A stretch of DNA of 51,999 bases from Spirochaetales bacterium (GCA_022788185.1 JALEVV010000080.1:1-51999); one strand, 5' to 3'; numbered from the stretch's first letter, positions 31,492 to 40,810 are shown. Numbers and translations are program-made. The notes: generated by a model not told the origin, from the letters alone.

Positions 31492-33303
31492 ATGGATATA
31501 AGACATAAACGCAATTTCTGCATCATCGCTCACATCGACCATGGCAAGAGCACCCTTGCTGACCGTTTCATCGAAAAGGCAAGGCTCGTCACTACCCGCG
31601 GTCCCATGGGTACCCAGCTTCTCGATAACATGGACATCGAGAAGGAGAGGGGCATCACCATCAAGAGTCAGGCAGTCACAATTCCCTATACCGCTGCCGA
31701 CGGAGAGGAGTATGAGCTCAATCTCGTTGACACTCCGGGACACGTGGACTTCACCTATGAGGTCAGCCGTGCCATCAGCTCCTGTGAGGGTGCCCTGCTT
31801 CTGATCGATGCCTCCCAGGGTGTTGAGGCCCAGACCCTGGCAAACCTCTATCTTGCAATGGAGCACAATCTGGAGGTCATCCCCGTCATCAACAAGATAG
31901 ACCTTCCCAGTGCCGACATCCCCTCATGCCTGAAGCAGATCGACCATGATCTCGGTCTCGATCCAGACATGACTTGCTTTGTTTCTGCAAAGACCGGTGA
32001 AGGCGTGGACAATCTTTTCGAGGCAATCGTAAACTACATTCCCTCTCCCGAGGGAAAGGATGAGGATCCCCTGAAGGCACTCATCTTCGACAGTCACTAC
32101 GATCCCTACAGGGGCGTCATCGTTCACTGCAGGGTCTTTTCCGGAAATCTCAGAACCGGTGATGAGATCAGGTTCATGCACTCCGATGCCGTCTACAAGG
32201 TTGAGGACTGCGGTATCTTCCAGCTCCAGCTCATTACCAAAGGCGTTCTGTCAGCAGGTGACGTTGGATACTTCATCGCCGGAATCAAGACGATCAGCGA
32301 CATCCGTGTCGGTGATACAGTGACCTCGATGAAAAATCCCGCTGCAGAGCCTCTTGAAGGCTTCAAGGAGGTCAAGCCCGTCGTCTTCTCATCCATCTAC
32401 CCGGTGGACAGTAACGATTACGAGGAGCTCCAGGAAGCCATAGAGCGCCTCAAGCTCAATGATGCCTCCCTTGTGTATGAGAAGGATAACTCAGCCGCCC
32501 TTGGTTTCGGTTTCCGCTGCGGATTTCTCGGAATGCTTCACCTTGAGGTAATTCAGGAGAGGATAGAGAGGGAATTCGATCTCTCGATCGTATTCACATC
32601 CCCTTCGGTAAGGTACATCGTCCACATGAAGAACGGTGAGACCCTCTACATCGATAATCCGCTTGAATACCCCGAGGTAATGAGAATAGAGTATGCGGAG
32701 GAGCCATACATCCAGGCCAACATCATCACCCCGACGCAGTATGTCGGCCCAATCATAAGTCTCTGCCTTGAGAAGAGAGGAATTCAGAGTGCCATGAACT
32801 ACCTGGATGAGAAGAGGGTGGAGCTCGTCTACGAGATGCCCCTTGCCGAGGTGCTCTTCGATTTCTACGACAGGCTCAAGAGCATTTCCAGAGGATATGC
32901 TTCGTTTGACTACGAGGTTATCGGACATAAGAAGACCGATCTGGTCCGCCTCGACATCCTCGTCAACGGAGAGCCGGTCGATGCCCTGTCCCAGCTGGTC
33001 TTCAAGGACAATGCCCAGGCCCGCGGAAGACAGGTATGTGAGAGACTCAAGGATGAGATTCCCCGTCAGCAGTTCAAGATAGCAATCCAGGGTGCCATCG
33101 GAGGCAACATAATATCCCGTGAGACGATTTCCGCCTACAGGAAGGACGTAACGGCCAAGTGTTACGGCGGTGATATCTCAAGAAAGAGAAAGCTGCTTGA
33201 AAAGCAGAAGGAAGGTAAGAAGAGGATGAAGATGGTCGGTAACGTCGAAATTCCCCAGCAGGCCTTCCTGGCCGTCCTCAAGACCAACGAGGAGAAGAAC
33301 TGA
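31492..33303 (+). CDS. lepA: Elongation factor 4 (LepA)
   Basis: 603 residues, standard length. Translational GTPase that acts on stalled or mistranslocated ribosomes and 30S biogenesis. G1 AHIDHGKST, G2 region ERGITIKSQ, G3 DTPGHVDF, G4 NKID and G5 SAKTGEGV are all present, followed by the EF-G-like domains and the LepA-specific C-terminal domain (GGDISRKRKLLEKQKEGKKR, 20 residues). The ATG at 31492 fits the family N-terminus; the only purine-rich site (AGGGAG, 31472-31477) is rather far away at 14 bases. A bidirectional terminator follows. Confidence 0.96.
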   Translation: MDIRHKRNFCIIAHIDHGKSTLADRFIEKARLVTTRGPMGTQLLDNMDIEKERGITIKSQAVTIPYTAADGEEYELNLVDTPGHVDFTYEVSRAISSCEGALLLIDASQGVEAQTLANLYLAMEHNLEVIPVINKIDLPSADIPSCLKQIDHDLGLDPDMTCFVSAKTGEGVDNLFEAIVNYIPSPEGKDEDPLKALIFDSHYDPYRGVIVHCRVFSGNLRTGDEIRFMHSDAVYKVEDCGIFQLQLITKGVLSAGDVGYFIAGIKTISDIRVGDTVTSMKNPAAEPLEGFKEVKPVVFSSIYPVDSNDYEELQEAIERLKLNDASLVYEKDNSAALGFGFRCGFLGMLHLEVIQERIEREFDLSIVFTSPSVRYIVHMKNGETLYIDNPLEYPEVMRIEYAEEPYIQANIITPTQYVGPIISLCLEKRGIQSAMNYLDEKRVELVYEMPLAEVLFDFYDRLKSISRGYASFDYEVIGHKKTDLVRLDILVNGEPVDALSQLVFKDNAQARGRQVCERLKDEIPRQQFKIAIQGAIGGNIISRETISAYRKDVTAKCYGGDISRKRKLLEKQKEGKKRMKMVGNVEIPQQAFLAVLKTNEEKN

Positions 33304-33305
33304 TG

Positions 33306-33335
33306 AAAAAAGTGAGCTTCGAGCTCACTTTTTTT
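33306..33335. terminator. Bidirectional terminator between lepA and ktrA
   Basis: AAAAAA, GTGAGCT, TCG, AGCTCAC, TTTTTTT: a 7-bp stem extended by A-T pairs, with T-runs on both strands, between two convergent genes. Confidence 0.93.
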
Positions 33336-33345
33336 CGCCTTTTAC

Positions 33346-34002
33346 TCAGATGTCTTTCTGCAGGGAATTAATTCCGCTGTTAGCTCCAGAGAGGTAGATG
33401 CTGTCGGAGGAGTGGAGCACTGTCGAAGGCGTGATCACACCGGAGGCCTTGCCCTCATGGACGACGGCGATAAGGTTGAGACCGTACTTCTGTCTGATGC
33501 CGGTCTCCGCAACGGTCTTACCATCAAAGATTGAGGGAACCCTGATCTGTATGATCGAGAAATCATCGGAAAGGGGAAGTATGTCCTCGGTCATCGAGCT
33601 CGTCACCGCATGGGCGATACGCTTTGCGATATCGATTTCAGGGAAGACTATCTCTGCTCCGATCTTTTCAAGAATCTTGGCGTGGTCATCGCTGTTAGCC
33701 TTGCATATCACCCGCTTCACCCCGATTTCCTTGGCATTGAGGGCTGCCAGAATGCTGCCTTCAATATCCTTTCCGATGCCGATAACGACTGCATCGCAGT
33801 CGGAGAGCCCGCACTCGGTAAGGGAGGCGCGGCTGATACTGTTCACGATGAAGACGTCGGCGCCTTCATGGCTTATTCTTTCGAGAACTTCGGGATCCCG
33901 GTCGATCGCAATTACGTTCTGTCCCATTTCAAGCAGCGTGACGGCGACGGAGTAACCGAAGCGTCCGAGCCCGATGACTGCATAATTCTGTTTCTTTCTC
34001 AT
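33346..34002 (-). CDS. ktrA: Potassium uptake regulatory subunit, TrkA/KtrA type
   Basis: 218 residues, a single RCK unit: N-terminal Rossmann domain YAVIGLGRFGYSVAVTL with the acidic VIAIDRD end of strand two, then a C-terminal TrkA_C domain (about 135-215). Binds ATP/ADP or NAD(H) and gates the membrane subunit from the cytoplasm. The one-unit size is that of KtrA rather than the duplicated TrkA of enterics. Its start overlaps the stop of the membrane-subunit gene (ATGA), so the two form one operon. Confidence 0.93.
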   Translation of the reverse strand: MRKKQNYAVIGLGRFGYSVAVTLLEMGQNVIAIDRDPEVLERISHEGADVFIVNSISRASLTECGLSDCDAVVIGIGKDIEGSILAALNAKEIGVKRVICKANSDDHAKILEKIGAEIVFPEIDIAKRIAHAVTSSMTEDILPLSDDFSIIQIRVPSIFDGKTVAETGIRQKYGLNLIAVVHEGKASGVITPSTVLHSSDSIYLSGANSGINSLQKDI

Positions 34003-35294
34003 CCTACGATTATCTTTCCTTCGATATATTTTATGTGCTTTTCATCGACTGTGAAACAGCTCAGGATCGTGAGTATCCCGACACGTCCCACATACATGAG
34101 GATTATTATGATGTATTTGCTCAGCGTGTTCAGTTCTCCCGTCACGTTCTGTGAAAGACCAACGGTGGCAAGGGCTGAGGTAACTTCGTAAAAGAGCGCT
34201 GAAAGCGGTATGTCAGGCTCCGTAACAGAAAGGATGAAGGTACCTGCAAAAACCACCAGCGTTGCTATCACGATGATGTAGAGGGCCCTGGTCACTGTCT
34301 GACTGCTTATCGAGCGGCGGAAGGTCACGAAGTCCTTGCCCGAGAGCAGGGAGTAGGTTGCTCCGAGGGCGGCAAAGAGCGTAGTCGTCTTGATACCGCC
34401 GCCTGTAGAACAGGGGGATGCTCCTATGAACATGAGTATTATCGTCATCAGGAAGGCCGCGGGAGTAAGGGTGCTCTGGTCAAAGGTAGTGAAGCCTGCA
34501 GTCCTCGTTGTGACGGCCTGGAAGAAGGCTTCCAGAGGGTTCATTCCCTGGAGGAAAATGAATCCGGCGGTTCCTGTCGCAAGAAGGAGCAACGTCATGA
34601 GTATTACCACCTTTGTGTGGACGCTGAGCTTCTTCCTTCCCTTTCCCGGTACGATGATTTCCCTCAGGACCAGAAAGCCGACACCGCCCGTTATGATGAG
34701 AAGGGCGACGGGAATGAGGACCGCTGCGGAGTCAGCGTATCCTATCAGGGAGTTCCCGAAGAGATCAAAACCGGCATTGTTGAAGGCAGATACGGAAGTG
34801 AAGAGGGCTATGAAAACACCCTCGCTGCCATGATCCCGGACGAACGGTATGGATAAAAGTATTGTGCCCACGCCCTCCGAAATGAATGTGAGCAGCAGCA
34901 CGAACCTGATTACCCTGCTGACCTTCATCCTGTTGTCCATTCCGAATGATTCCCTGAGAAGTGCCTTGTTCCTGAATGAAAGACTTCCGTTTGCAGCCGT
35001 GATGACGACAACCAGGAGAAGGGCGTAGCCCAGTCCTCCGATCTGGAAGAGTGTCATGAGCACACCCTGTCCGAAGAGAGTCAGGGAGGTGGATACATCA
35101 ATCGGGGAGAGGCCCGTCACGCAGACGGCAGAGGTCGCAACAAAGAAGGCATCGGTAATTGAGATTCCTGAGGTTGTGGAAACAGGGAGAAGCAGCAGCG
35201 CGGTTCCTGTCAGTATTATTGAAAGAAAGCCGGTGGTCAGAAGTACTGACGGAGGTGTCTTTCTGATTTTTCTTCTAAAGCTCTTCAGACCCAT
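33999..35294 (-). CDS. ktrB: Potassium uptake membrane subunit, TrkH/KtrB type
   Basis: 431 residues, about ten hydrophobic segments with four pore-loop-like repeats: the first is SAVCVTGLSPI, later TSVSAFNNAGFDLF, TTRTAGFTTFD and TSALATVGLS, each carrying the Gly of the K+ filter. Works with the RCK protein to import K+. The start is set at the ATG at 35294 rather than 35303: TATAAT overlaps the upstream ATG, so a transcript from this promoter would begin at the 35294 codon. Divergent from galM with 90 bases between starts. Confidence 0.92.
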   Translation of the reverse strand: MGLKSFRRKIRKTPPSVLLTTGFLSIILTGTALLLLPVSTTSGISITDAFFVATSAVCVTGLSPIDVSTSLTLFGQGVLMTLFQIGGLGYALLLVVVITAANGSLSFRNKALLRESFGMDNRMKVSRVIRFVLLLTFISEGVGTILLSIPFVRDHGSEGVFIALFTSVSAFNNAGFDLFGNSLIGYADSAAVLIPVALLIITGGVGFLVLREIIVPGKGRKKLSVHTKVVILMTLLLLATGTAGFIFLQGMNPLEAFFQAVTTRTAGFTTFDQSTLTPAAFLMTIILMFIGASPCSTGGGIKTTTLFAALGATYSLLSGKDFVTFRRSISSQTVTRALYIIVIATLVVFAGTFILSVTEPDIPLSALFYEVTSALATVGLSQNVTGELNTLSKYIIIILMYVGRVGILTILSCFTVDEKHIKYIEGKIIVG

Positions 35295-35301
35295 GTGATT
35301 C

Positions 35302-35329
35302 ATTATAGCTTTTTTCGCATTAATTGTAA
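35302..35329 (-). promoter_or_regulatory. Promoter of ktrB-ktrA
   Basis: On the minus strand: TTACAA (35329-35324), 16-base spacer, TATAAT (35307-35302), then seven bases to the ATG at 35294. No Shine-Dalgarno; leaderless mRNA predicted. Confidence 0.7.
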
Positions 35330-35337
35330 GGTATGGG

Positions 35338-35365
35338 TTGCGTCATCGGAAAAAGAAGATAAAAT
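35338..35365 (+). promoter_or_regulatory. Promoter of galM
   Basis: TTGCGT (35338-35343), 16 bases, TAAAAT (35360-35365), then GAGAGG at 35373-35378 and the ATG at 35385. It lies back to back with the ktrB promoter. Confidence 0.6.
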
Positions 35366-35384
35366 ATCCTCTGAGAGGTCTGTT

Positions 35385-36365
35385 ATGAGCATTCAAAGAA
35401 AGCCGTTCGGGATTCTTCCCGGAATCGGTGAAATCGAGAAGATAACTATAAGGGAAGGAAGAAGCGAAGTGAGCGTCCTCACGCTCGGAGCCTCCCTCAA
35501 CTCCTTCAGGTATACCCTTAAGGACAACAGCGTCCGTGAGATCGTTTCCGGCAGTGAGAGCGTTGAAAGCTATGTGGATGATTCCACCTACAAGGGACAG
35601 GTGGTTGCTCCCTTTGCAAACCGCATCAGGGACGCTGTCTTCACCCTGAACGGAGAGCGCTTCATCCTGGATAGGAACAACGGGAAGAATAACCTTCACA
35701 GCGGAAGCGCCAATACCGGATATAAGCTCTGGAACGTGCTTTTCGAGTGTGATAACGGGGTTGTGCTCAATACCTCGACAGTGGACGGTGAGGGCGGATG
35801 GCCCGGCAATACAGGAGTCACCGTATCCTACATGCTTAAGGATGACACCCTGACCATCACCTACACAATGAAGAGCGACCGGACGTGTGTCGTGAATCCC
35901 ACGAACCATGCCTATTTCAACCTGAACGGGTGTGGTACCGACTGCAGGAAGCAGTCAATAATGATCAATGCGGATAAGTACATCAGAACTGATGAGGCCC
36001 TGATCCCCGTTTCCGAGGACAGCGTGGACTCTGACTATGATTTCCGCATTTCCCGGGTGATAGGAGAGCGCAGGGATGGTAAGTACGATACCTGTTACGT
36101 CCTTAATTCATCAACTGCAGCCGTTCTGTCCGGTGATGATCTGACGATGACCGTCACGACTGACAGACCGTGCATGCAGCTCTATACCGGTGAGTTCTTC
36201 CAGTCACGCATGAACAGGGAAGGGGGAGAGCCCTTCACAGCCCTGGCCCTGGAAACGAGCTCCCGGATCGATCCCATGAACAATGGAAGGACAGATGAGG
36301 TGCTGCTTGAAAAGGATGAAGTCTTCCGTACTGTCACTTCATACAGCGTGAAGGAGAAGGCGTGA
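35385..36365 (+). CDS. galM: Aldose 1-epimerase (mutarotase)
   Basis: 326 residues. Converts alpha and beta anomers of hexoses. Family segments: VVAPFANRIRDAVFTLNGERFILDRN, split as VAPFANRIRDA near residue 70, NNLHSGSANTGY with the substrate-binding His, NPTNHAYFNLNG with the catalytic His (about 177), and the C-terminal ALETSS with the catalytic Glu region. Cytoplasmic, no signal peptide. Start at 35385 with GAGAGG six bases before. Its stop overlaps the udk start. Sugar transport or galactose genes are absent nearby, so the physiological sugar is not indicated. Confidence 0.9.
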   Translation: MSIQRKPFGILPGIGEIEKITIREGRSEVSVLTLGASLNSFRYTLKDNSVREIVSGSESVESYVDDSTYKGQVVAPFANRIRDAVFTLNGERFILDRNNGKNNLHSGSANTGYKLWNVLFECDNGVVLNTSTVDGEGGWPGNTGVTVSYMLKDDTLTITYTMKSDRTCVVNPTNHAYFNLNGCGTDCRKQSIMINADKYIRTDEALIPVSEDSVDSDYDFRISRVIGERRDGKYDTCYVLNSSTAAVLSGDDLTMTVTTDRPCMQLYTGEFFQSRMNREGGEPFTALALETSSRIDPMNNGRTDEVLLEKDEVFRTVTSYSVKEKA

Positions 36366-36979
36366 TGAATGTGAAGCTCATCGGGATCACGGGTGGTTCG
36401 GGATCGGGAAAGAGTACGGTCGTTAAGAAGATCTCAGAAGCCCATCACGACAGTGTGTGCATAGCCCAGGACAACTATTACAGAAGTGCCTCTTATGTGA
36501 ACAATGACAACATAACGGCCTTTAACTTCGATCATCCCGATGCCTTTGACATGGATCTCATGGTCGAAAATCTCAATGACCTGAAAAACGGTAAGGCAAT
36601 TGACATGCCCCTCTACGACTTCGTCAACCACAGAAGGCGGGATGAGACATGCCACATAGAGCCCAAGACGATCATCATTGTTGACGGCCTTATGGTGCTC
36701 TATGACAGGAGGATAAGGGATCTGCTGGATCTCAAGCTCTATGTGGACACACCCTCCGACATCCGATTCGTCAGAAGACTCCAGCGGGACATCAGGGAGC
36801 GTGGGCGCACGGTGGACAGCGTGGTAGAGCAGTACATCAACGTCGTCCGTCCGGGTCACTTCAACTTCATCGAGCCGTGCAAGGAATATGCCGACCTGAT
36901 AATCCCGGAGGGCGGATACAATGAGCATGCGCTGGATGTCATCATCAAGTACATTCAGACGGTTGCAAACCAGCTTTAA
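36365..36979 (+). CDS. udk: Uridine kinase
   Basis: 204 residues, P-loop kinase of the uridine kinase/phosphoribulokinase family. GGSGSGKST (about residues 9-17), DNYYR, FNFDHPDAFD, LYDFVNHRR and the IIVDGLMVLYD Walker B-like strand all match Udk, which phosphorylates uridine and cytidine for salvage. The ATG at 36365 overlaps the galM stop (TGATG), with AAGGAG nine bases upstream; a GTG three bases earlier is also possible. It is convergent with yidD, the two stop codons overlapping by four bases and no terminator between them. Confidence 0.93.
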   Translation: MNVKLIGITGGSGSGKSTVVKKISEAHHDSVCIAQDNYYRSASYVNNDNITAFNFDHPDAFDMDLMVENLNDLKNGKAIDMPLYDFVNHRRRDETCHIEPKTIIIVDGLMVLYDRRIRDLLDLKLYVDTPSDIRFVRRLQRDIRERGRTVDSVVEQYINVVRPGHFNFIEPCKEYADLIIPEGGYNEHALDVIIKYIQTVANQL

Positions 36980-37257
36980 GCCTTCTGTTTTCTGAAGATC
37001 ACGTAATCACGTCTGATGTTTTCAAACGAAAAGCTTTCCGGAACCTCGTCGGGACCTCCGAGAAAGCTTTTCCTGCATCTGAGGATGCGGGCGGTTCCGA
37101 GTATGGTGCCTCTCATGATCCCGTGTTTTTTCACCGCCTTCATGAAATACTCGGAGCAGGTGGGAGTGTACCGGCACTTGCCCGGTCCCATCATGGGAGA
37201 AAGGAAGTATCTGTAAAAATATACGGGTATGAGGAAAATCTCTCTGAGCAGCTTCAT
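36976..37257 (-). CDS. yidD: Membrane protein insertion efficiency factor YidD
   Basis: 93 residues, family-typical. PVYFYRYFLSPMMGPGKCRYTPTCSEYFMKA is the diagnostic core (readable as YRYFLSP and CRYTPTCSEY), with the paired Cys. YidD is a small peripheral inner-membrane protein that assists YidC-dependent insertion. It usually lies in the rnpA-yidC region; here it stands alone between udk and yqeC, so it has been relocated. GGAGG is 15 bases before the ATG, too far to be ideal. Confidence 0.93.
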   Translation of the reverse strand: MKLLREIFLIPVYFYRYFLSPMMGPGKCRYTPTCSEYFMKAVKKHGIMRGTILGTARILRCRKSFLGGPDEVPESFSFENIRRDYVIFRKQKA

Positions 37258-37289
37258 CTGAAGGGAATCGTACCTCCATTATTCTTTTC

Positions 37290-37318
37290 TTGCAACAGTG
37301 GAGGATGGCAGGTATCAT
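37290..37318 (+). promoter_or_regulatory. Promoter of yqeC and the XdhC-YqeB fusion gene
   Basis: TTGCAA (37290-37295), 17 bases, TATCAT (37313-37318), eight bases before the ATG at 37327. It has the same -35 box as the promoter at 11702. Confidence 0.55.
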
Positions 37319-37326
37319 CATTAAGT

Positions 37327-38019
37327 ATGAGTCTCATAAAGGAGCTTGCAGACGCGCTCGGTGGAAAAAGCGTCTGCGTCATATCGATTACCGGAGCGGG
37401 CGGAAAGACCACGGCCCTGAGCTGTCTTGCACGGGAATATGCAAAAAGGAATCTCTCCGTTCTGATCACGACTACCACGAAGTTTCAGGGGCCGAAGCAG
37501 TTTGACTATGGTCTCAATCATGCCTTCACTGAGGAAAGCGACGTTCTGCTCCATGAACCGGTTAAGGGTGAGATTGTCTATTTCGCATCAAAAAGCGTCC
37601 TGGACATGAAAAAATATGTAGCTCCCAGGCCGGAGATCCTCTCCCTCCTCATTCCCCGCTACGATGTAACGGTCATAGAGGCGGATGGTGCCAGGACCCT
37701 TCCATTGAAGCTCCACACCGAACGGGATCCCGTAATAATTCCCGAAACCACGGCAACCCTTGCCGTGATGGGAGCATCGGCTTACCTGGACAGGGCTGAC
37801 AATAATTGCTTCGGCTTTGAGGGTGATGGAATAGCCGATATCGCCTTTTATCAGAGTCTCATTGATAATCCGGAGGGCGTGCTGAAGAGGGCAAAAGGGA
37901 AGAAGCTCATCCTGATAAACCAGTGTGACAGTGTAAGTGATGTATCCGTGTTTGACGCCCTGAGATCTCCATGCCCGATAGTGAAGGGCTCGCTTCAGAA
38001 GGATCTTGTCTATGTTTGA
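37327..38019 (+). CDS. yqeC: YqeC, selenium-dependent molybdenum hydroxylase accessory protein
   Basis: 230 residues. Starts with a nucleotide-binding loop ISITGAGGKTTALSCLAREY (residues ~19-38), then TTTTKF, FASK, VIEADGARTLPLKLH and the end segment LILINQCD, the pattern of YqeC, a protein that co-occurs with selenium-dependent molybdenum hydroxylases. Function in the family is inferred from gene association only. No Shine-Dalgarno, but a promoter -10 box ends eight bases before the ATG. It overlaps the next gene by eight bases. No hydroxylase or mocA gene is in the window. Confidence 0.88.
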   Translation: MSLIKELADALGGKSVCVISITGAGGKTTALSCLAREYAKRNLSVLITTTTKFQGPKQFDYGLNHAFTEESDVLLHEPVKGEIVYFASKSVLDMKKYVAPRPEILSLLIPRYDVTVIEADGARTLPLKLHTERDPVIIPETTATLAVMGASAYLDRADNNCFGFEGDGIADIAFYQSLIDNPEGVLKRAKGKKLILINQCDSVSDVSVFDALRSPCPIVKGSLQKDLVYV

Positions 38020-39493
38020 GCTGCTTTCAGAGGCTGAGAGACTTAATCTGGCGGCCGCCCTCGTCACGATAACGGGAACAAAGGGATCGGTACCCCGGAA
38101 GAGCGGCCGTATGGCAGTCCTTGGGGACGGAAGGACAGCTGGCACGGTCGGAGGCGGGATTTGTGAGCGCCGCGCAGTGGAGGAAGCACTGCTGTCGCTT
38201 GAGGAAAACAGTGGCAGGATGTTCACCGTAACCCTGCCCAAAGGAGAATGCACGATGATTTCAGATGTGGTGATACCTGACAGGAAGCTTTATGTTATCG
38301 GATTCGGCCATGTGGGAGAGGCTGTAGCCAGGCTCATGCACTCATGCGGATACACTATCCACGTCTTTGACCGGAATGAAGTCAGCTGTCCCTACGCAGC
38401 CTCCGTCACCCACGCTCCCACCTGGAGCGAGGCGCTTTCAGGCGCAGCGGCGGACAGTCATACCGCAGTCATCGTGACCGTACATGACAAGAGTGAGATC
38501 CTCTCCTCCTTTGACTATGAAAAGGCTTTCTATGTGGGACTTCTCTCCTCAAGGGCCGGATCATCCATGACCGGCGCAAACTGCTACAGTCCCATGGGCC
38601 TTGATATAGGGGCCGAGACACCGAAAGAGATCGCGGTCAGCGTTGCTGCCGAGATAATGAAGGCTGCCAGCGGCAGGAGCGGGAAAAGCATATCCAGGGA
38701 TATCAGAAGGTGCGTTCTTGTCAGAGGCTCCGGAGATCTTGCCACTGCGGTCATGATAAGGCTTCACAATGCCGGATACAATGTAATCGGGGCTGAGCTT
38801 GCCGCACCGACCCAGATCAGGCGCAATGTCAGTTTTGCCGAAGCGATGTATGAGGGTGAGCATACCGTAAGCGGCGTGACGGCAAGGAAGATAACATCAC
38901 CCGGGGAGAGGTTCGAATTATGGAAGAACGGCATCATCCCCGTGATCGCGGATGAGAAGCTTGAGTTCCTTTCTGAGCTTTCCCCTGCCGTAGTGATCGA
39001 TGCGATAATTGCCAAGAGGAATCTGGGAACACGGATTGACATGGCACCCCTCGTGATTGCCCTGGGACCGGGCTTCACTGCCGGTAAGGACTGTCATGCC
39101 GTGATTGAGACGATGAGAGGGCACTCCCTCGGTGCGATAATCAGGGACGGAAGTGCCCAGGCGAACACGGGAATTCCCGGCCTCATCATGGGGTATGGAA
39201 AGGAAAGGGTGGTGAGAAGTCCTTCCGCAGGGTGCTTCAGAGGGGTGAAAACCTTCGGCGACATAGTTAAAAAAGGCGATGTCATTGCCTTTGTCGGTGA
39301 TGTTCCAGTGGAGGCAACCATCGACGGCATGGTCAGGGGCATGCTCAGAAGCGGGCTGGAGGTTACTCCCGGCTTCAAGATCGCCGACATCGATCCCCGC
39401 GGGGAGGGGGTGAAATACGATGAGCCCAGTGACAAGGCCCGCTCCATTGCAGGCAGCGTGCTTGAGTGCGTGGATGCGTTCTTCAACTCGTGA
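38012..39493 (+). CDS. XdhC-YqeB fusion, molybdenum hydroxylase maturation protein
   Basis: 493 residues made of two families that are usually separate. Residues ~1-225 are XdhC/CoxI: ALVTITGTKGSVPRKSGRMAV, GTVGGGICE (with the Cys important for molybdenum cofactor sulfuration in XdhC), then a Rossmann part LYVIGFGHVGEAVARLM. Residues ~230-493 are YqeB (EF2563 family): CVLVRGSGDLATAVMIRLHN, TQIRRNVSFAEAMYEG, ALGPGFTAGKDCHAVIETMRG, NTGIPG. It should mature a selenium-type molybdenum hydroxylase encoded elsewhere. Start ATG at 38012 with AAGGAT eight bases before, overlapping yqeC. Confidence 0.9.
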   Translation: MFELLSEAERLNLAAALVTITGTKGSVPRKSGRMAVLGDGRTAGTVGGGICERRAVEEALLSLEENSGRMFTVTLPKGECTMISDVVIPDRKLYVIGFGHVGEAVARLMHSCGYTIHVFDRNEVSCPYAASVTHAPTWSEALSGAAADSHTAVIVTVHDKSEILSSFDYEKAFYVGLLSSRAGSSMTGANCYSPMGLDIGAETPKEIAVSVAAEIMKAASGRSGKSISRDIRRCVLVRGSGDLATAVMIRLHNAGYNVIGAELAAPTQIRRNVSFAEAMYEGEHTVSGVTARKITSPGERFELWKNGIIPVIADEKLEFLSELSPAVVIDAIIAKRNLGTRIDMAPLVIALGPGFTAGKDCHAVIETMRGHSLGAIIRDGSAQANTGIPGLIMGYGKERVVRSPSAGCFRGVKTFGDIVKKGDVIAFVGDVPVEATIDGMVRGMLRSGLEVTPGFKIADIDPRGEGVKYDEPSDKARSIAGSVLECVDAFFNS

Positions 39494-39514
39494 AATATTG
39501 TTAAAAGCGGTGAA

Positions 39515-40810
39515 ATGGAATATCCTTTTCCTGTTATGAACACACAGGAACGGATCAGAAACGTAAGAAAGAGCGCACTTGCACTCTCTCTCATGAGCGA
39601 TAGTGAAAGAAATGCCATTTTAAAGCGCATTGCGGATGCCATCAGCTCATCCGCTGACAGGCTGAAGAGCGCTAATGAGGAAGACCTCAGAGCCGCGGCG
39701 GAGAAGAATACCGCACCGGCACTGGTGCATCGTCTCGTCTTCGATGATCAGAAGATCGAAGCATCGGTCAGATCCCTGATATCCGTTATGGAGCTTCCAT
39801 GCCCGATCGGAAAGGTACTGACACGGCGGGAGCTGGACGAGGAGCTGATACTTGAGAAGGTTACCTATCCCCTTGGTGTCATCGGAATGGTCTTCGAGGC
39901 CCGTCCCGATGCCATGATTCAGATAATCTCACTGGCAGTGAAGAGCGGTAACGGAATCATCCTGAAGGGCGGAAGCGAGGCAATCAATACCAACCGCATG
40001 ATCAGGACCGTCATCCACGAGGCTCTGGGGAATGATGATTACATCCTCCTTCTGGAAAGCCACGGTGATGTGGATGAGATGCTTAAGATGGAGAAGGACA
40101 TCGACCTTCTCATCCCCAGGGGCTCTAATAAGTTCGTGCGTTACTGCATGGAGCACACCAACATCCCCGTGATGGGACATGCCGACGGTATATGCTCGAT
40201 CTACGTCTCCGACAAGGCTGATCAGGCACTGGCCGTCAGTGTCATCACGGACAGCAAGATTCAGTATCCTGCCGCATGCAATGCGGTGGAAACCATTCTC
40301 GTGAACAGGAAAATCGCAGGGAAATTCCTTCCTAAGCTGAAGAAGACCCTTGAGGACAACGGTGTCATCATCCATGGTGATGAGCCCGTCAGGGCCATCA
40401 TTGACTGCGTCCCCGCAGAGGAGGGTGAGTATGACAGGGAGTACCTTGCAAAGGAACTTAACATCAGGATCGTTGACTCCCTTGAAGGGGCCCTGGGCCA
40501 TATCAGCGAGCACTCCTCGCATCATACTGATTGCATAATCACGGAGGATGAGGAGGAAAAGCACGTATTCTTCCGCTCGGTTGACTCAGCTGACGTGTTT
40601 GCAAACTGCTCAACCCGCTTTGCCGACGGTTTCAGGTTCGGACTCGGGGCCGAGGTGGGTATTTCCACCGGAAAGCTCCATGCCAGAGGACCTGTCGGTC
40701 TTGAAGGGCTGACGACATATAAGTATCAGCTCTCAGGAAAGGGACAGCTTGTGAAAACATATTCAGGTGCGGGGGCAAAACCCTTCACCCACAGGGAGCT
40801 GGAGATATGA
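39515..40810 (+). CDS. proA: Gamma-glutamyl phosphate reductase
   Basis: 431 residues. Second step of proline synthesis: reduces glutamyl-5-phosphate to the semialdehyde with NADPH. Aldehyde-dehydrogenase fold; family marks are PLGVIGMVFEARPDAMIQI, GNGIILKGGSEAINTN, VPVMGHADGIC (here IPVMGHADGIC), the catalytic Cys in YPAACNAVE and the C-terminal ARGPVGLEGLTTYKY. The start may be 39515 (GCGGTG close by) or 39536 (MNTQERIRN, a more typical N-terminus); neither has a strong Shine-Dalgarno. The stop overlaps proB (ATGA). proA before proB is the reverse of the common order. Confidence 0.95.
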   Translation: MEYPFPVMNTQERIRNVRKSALALSLMSDSERNAILKRIADAISSSADRLKSANEEDLRAAAEKNTAPALVHRLVFDDQKIEASVRSLISVMELPCPIGKVLTRRELDEELILEKVTYPLGVIGMVFEARPDAMIQIISLAVKSGNGIILKGGSEAINTNRMIRTVIHEALGNDDYILLLESHGDVDEMLKMEKDIDLLIPRGSNKFVRYCMEHTNIPVMGHADGICSIYVSDKADQALAVSVITDSKIQYPAACNAVETILVNRKIAGKFLPKLKKTLEDNGVIIHGDEPVRAIIDCVPAEEGEYDREYLAKELNIRIVDSLEGALGHISEHSSHHTDCIITEDEEEKHVFFRSVDSADVFANCSTRFADGFRFGLGAEVGISTGKLHARGPVGLEGLTTYKYQLSGKGQLVKTYSGAGAKPFTHRELEI

